From CAZBSE01 sp964561115 (lineage in GTDB: Bacteria; Actinomycetota; Humimicrobiia; Humimicrobiales; Humimicrobiaceae), in assembly GCA_964561115.1 (NCBI GenBank), contig CAZLOE010000039.1, forward strand, positions 1 through 7,344: a stretch of DNA of 7,344 nucleotides, read 5' to 3'. The position numbers were made by a program, and so were the translations under genes. Within the stretch, counting starts at the first letter, position 1; every line of letters starts with the position of its first letter. Below are positions 5,436 through 7,344 of the stretch, piece by piece. The notes beneath the pieces were generated by a model. It did no database searches and was not told the origin of the DNA. It worked only from the letters and a program-made list of their open reading frames with translations.

Positions 5436-5484
5436 TTTGACTGTTCCCATATTTTTAAGTCAAACTTGGAAGATATAAAGTCAA
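5436..5484. repeat. Three TTGACT/AGTCAA elements at 21-bp intervals
   Basis: TTGACT (5437-5442), AGTCAA (5458-5463) and AGTCAA (5479-5484) have centres exactly 21 bp apart each time. The first two form an inverted repeat (TTTGACT...AGTCAAA, 15-base loop); the last two are a direct repeat extended to AAGTCAA. They sit in the 85-bp gap between glmM and the winged-helix gene. The hairpin has no following T-run and is a poor terminator, so a protein-binding array is a plausible reading. Chance in AT-rich DNA cannot be excluded. Confidence 0.4.
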
Positions 5485-5512
5485 TATTATTTAGTTGTTG
5501 TGATTTTATTCT

Positions 5513-6415
5513 ATGATAAAAAGAATCCTAGAGCTTTTAGATAAACAGGGTCCTTTAACCGGTAAGGAACTCTGTGATAGGATCTCATCAGATGAACTGA
5601 CCCTGTGGCGGATTTGTAATAAATCAGAAGAAATCATTTTAAGAAAATTTGGAAGAAGATTTCTCAGGCTTGACAAGCAAGTCGAAGGATATGCCAGGCT
5701 TTCCCCTTCCATAAAGAGAGAATTTTTGACCTATACTGTTGTCGGGCTGGAAAAAGACTGCCAAGAAATAGAGGCAGAATTAAAATCGCTCCATGCTGAA
5801 ATAAAGAATATAAGCAGGCAGAAATTTAAACTTGCCGGGGACATAATCAAAAAAATAGTACAGTGTCAGAAAGAACCGGAAACTGTAACAGAGTGTGCCT
5901 GCTTTATAATTGCCGGTGATATTATTTATGAAATGGCCCATTCGGTACCCAGGCCTGAAAAATCAACAGGAAGACTTGTCAAGGGTTCTGATCTTGATAT
6001 TATAGCAGTCACGGAGAATCTCCCGGAAGAATCCATAAAAGAGCTTGACCGTTCAATATATCAGGAAAAATACTATCTTTTAAAGAATCCCTCTTACAGG
6101 GAGGAGATCGATTATATTGTAAAAGATATGAGCAGAGTAAAGACCCAGCTGAAATTTAACACTTTTAAATTTATGATCGCCTCTAAAATTATGCATGAAG
6201 GGAAATTACTTTACGGGAGCCGGAAGATTTTCGAAAAAATAAAAAAGATGATCTTGGAAAGAAAAATACCTGAGAAATTGCGTGTTATAGAAGAAAAAGC
6301 AGTAGCTAACAGGAAAGAAGCAGAATCCTATCTTCTAAAAAGCACTTCGGAAATTGGCGAAGGAGAATATCTTAAGCTGTTTTATACCAAGCAGGAAAAG
6401 GAGGAAATCTTTTAG
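5513..6415 (+). CDS. Winged-helix/nucleotidyltransferase-like protein, unrecognised
   Basis: I do not recognise this 300-residue protein as a named family. Residues 1-66 look like a winged helix (MIKRILELLDKQGPLTGKEL, then a helix and the Arg-Arg-Phe-Leu-Arg-Leu wing). Residues 78-106 are charged and likely coiled coil. From about 128 a nucleotidyltransferase (pol-beta-like) fold is suggested: an Ile-Ala-Gly-Asp strand end (133-136), the G158-S159-D160-x-D162-I-I-A-V motif, and a possible third acid, D200 in E-I-D-Y-I-V. A later helix and A-S-K-I-M-H-E-G-K-L-L-Y-G (223-235) resembles the end of small NTase domains. The tail (about 240-280) is helical and Lys/Glu-rich. The ATG at 5513 is the first possible start, because an in-frame TGA lies at 5501. 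No SD precedes it, unlike its neighbours. It lies 85 bp after glmM and 15 bp from convergent nagB. A regulatory or nucleotide-transfer role is inferred only. Confidence 0.8.
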   Translation: MIKRILELLDKQGPLTGKELCDRISSDELTLWRICNKSEEIILRKFGRRFLRLDKQVEGYARLSPSIKREFLTYTVVGLEKDCQEIEAELKSLHAEIKNISRQKFKLAGDIIKKIVQCQKEPETVTECACFIIAGDIIYEMAHSVPRPEKSTGRLVKGSDLDIIAVTENLPEESIKELDRSIYQEKYYLLKNPSYREEIDYIVKDMSRVKTQLKFNTFKFMIASKIMHEGKLLYGSRKIFEKIKKMILERKIPEKLRVIEEKAVANRKEAESYLLKSTSEIGEGEYLKLFYTKQEKEEIF

Positions 6416-6430
6416 GCTTTCCTGACGGAT

Positions 6431-7243
6431 TTAAAACTGTAATTCTTCTTTAAGTTTTTCTACATGCCTGTAATGTTCTATATTTTTTAATTCCGAGGCA
6501 GCATCGCGGTCAAGCACCACAGTGACCTTTCCGCTGTGAAGCTGTATCGCTGACGCGGTGATTTGAGATGTTATAGGTCCTTCAAGAGCTTTTGCAACAA
6601 CTGATGCTTTTTTCTTTCCATTAGCTATCATAAGAGCATGCTTTGATTCAAGAATAGTTCCGATCCCCATCGTGATAGCAAAATGAGGCATCTCTTCTTT
6701 TTTTATTTTTGCTTTCTTGTAAAAACTTTCATAATTGTCATACATAGTCTGTTTGGTAAGCGGCTCGACTCTTGTTCTTGAGGCCAAAGATGACCCGGGC
6801 TCATTGAATGCCCAGTGGCCGTCTCCACCTATCCCGAGAAGCTGTATATCTATCCCACCGGCTTTTTTTATCTCATCTTCATACCACTGACAAAACTTGG
6901 CTGGATCTTTTGAAAGCCCGTCGGGCACATGAGTGTTTTCCTTCTTGATATTTATATGTTTAAAAAGTTCTTCATGCATGAATCTTGCATAACTCTGGTC
7001 CAGTTCATATGGCTTTACAAGATCGATACCAATACCTAAATACTCATCAAGATTAAATGTGATGACTTTTGAAAAATCAAGCCCCTGCTGGTGCATTTTT
7101 ATAAGCTCTTTGTATGTCATTATAGGCGTGGATCCGGTAGCAAGACCGAGAACACAATCAGGTTTTGATTTTATGCATTCTGCAATGATCTCTGCAGCGT
7201 ACTTGCTCATCTCCTCATAACTGTCCCTTATAATAACGTCCAT
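6431..7243 (-). CDS. nagB: Glucosamine-6-phosphate deaminase NagB
   Basis: This 270-residue protein is full length for NagB, which converts glucosamine-6-phosphate to fructose-6-phosphate and ammonia in amino-sugar catabolism. The phosphate loop L-A-T-G-S-T-P is at 34-40, F-N-L-D66-E-Y carries the Asp matching Asp72 of E. coli, and G-G-D141-G-H143-W-A-F-N-E148-P-G-S-S contains the catalytic Asp, His and Glu. Compared with E. coli NagB there is a short insertion after DEYLG (IGIDLVKPYELDQSY). The position of allosteric Lys160 is Glu (SRTRVEPLT), so GlcNAc-6-phosphate activation is unlikely. HWAF replaces the usual HIAF/HIGF. A strong SD (AAAGGGGG, complement of 7251-7258) lies 7 bases before the ATG. 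It faces the glmM block, so the catabolic enzyme is transcribed toward the biosynthetic genes. Confidence 0.95.
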   Translation of the reverse strand: MDVIIRDSYEEMSKYAAEIIAECIKSKPDCVLGLATGSTPIMTYKELIKMHQQGLDFSKVITFNLDEYLGIGIDLVKPYELDQSYARFMHEELFKHINIKKENTHVPDGLSKDPAKFCQWYEDEIKKAGGIDIQLLGIGGDGHWAFNEPGSSLASRTRVEPLTKQTMYDNYESFYKKAKIKKEEMPHFAITMGIGTILESKHALMIANGKKKASVVAKALEGPITSQITASAIQLHSGKVTVVLDRDAASELKNIEHYRHVEKLKEELQF

Positions 7244-7344
7244 AAAGATTCCCCCTTTAAAAATATTAAAGATCTTTATATCTTATTGTTAAAGCTATGG
7301 TTTATATTTAACACTAAGTTACACTGATTTATCAAGAATTTTCT
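7244..7344 (-). promoter_or_regulatory. nagB upstream region with a 12-bp palindrome
   Basis: TAAAGATCTTTA (7267-7278) is a perfect palindrome about 25 bp before the nagB start and could be an operator. Two weak promoter candidates exist on the minus strand. TTGATA (complement of 7330-7335) with TTAAAT (complement of 7306-7311) at 18-bp spacing leaves a leader of about 55 bases that contains the palindrome. TTAACA (complement of 7287-7292) with TAATAT (complement of 7263-7268), also at 18 bp, would start inside the SD and is less likely. The region is AT-rich, so confidence is low. Confidence 0.35.

Noticed and set aside
5436..5464. Hairpin after glmM as an intrinsic terminator
   Set aside because: The stem is only 7 bp and AT-rich, the loop is 15 bases, and no T-run follows the 3' arm.
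6392..6424. CAGGAAA...TTTCCTG inverted repeat at the convergent junction
   Set aside because: The loop is 19 bases and no T-run follows on either strand, so a terminator is not supported.

Overview
This is an AT-rich, densely coded bacterial window with strong Shine-Dalgarno (SD) sequences (AGGAGG type) before several genes and near-consensus sigma-70/SigA-like promoters. It looks like a low-GC bacterium of Clostridia type or a candidate lineage. No rRNA or lineage marker is present, so the taxonomic placement is only a guess. I see no tRNA, rRNA, CRISPR array, insertion sequence or phage gene.

Layout. (1) Bases 1-705 (+) are the 3' part of a gene cut by the window edge, with a metallopeptidase-like HHEFSS motif. 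(2) Bases 733-1742 (-) form a three-gene operon: a PadR-family repressor, an orphan HicB-like small protein and an 87-residue two-helix membrane protein. Its promoter is a perfect-consensus TTGACA/TATAAT pair whose -10 box abuts a perfect 20-bp palindrome, a likely autoregulatory PadR operator. (3) Bases 2006-2587 (+) encode a membrane-anchored YbjQ-family protein, convergent with a GNAT acetyltransferase (2601-3119, -). (4) Bases 3261-6415 (+) hold an amino-sugar block: a left-handed beta-helix acyltransferase that keeps the GlmU acetyltransferase active-site residues at the same spacing but has no uridyltransferase domain, then glmM (translationally linked), then an unrecognised protein joining a winged helix to a nucleotidyltransferase-like fold. 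(5) Bases 6431-7243 (-) encode NagB, convergent on that block with a 15-bp gap.

How the genes fit together. GlmM makes glucosamine-1-phosphate. The beta-helix protein is well placed to N-acetylate it, giving GlcNAc-1-phosphate for UDP-GlcNAc and cell-wall synthesis. NagB runs the opposing catabolic step, glucosamine-6-phosphate to fructose-6-phosphate and ammonia. The uridyltransferase half of GlmU is not in the window. The winged-helix/nucleotidyltransferase protein sits between the two arms and is the least explained gene. The PadR operon is the second poorly described module, probably concerned with the envelope.

Stretches without genes are short. The longest, 1743-2005 (263 bases), holds the PadR promoter and operator, an inverted repeat and a candidate promoter for the YbjQ gene.
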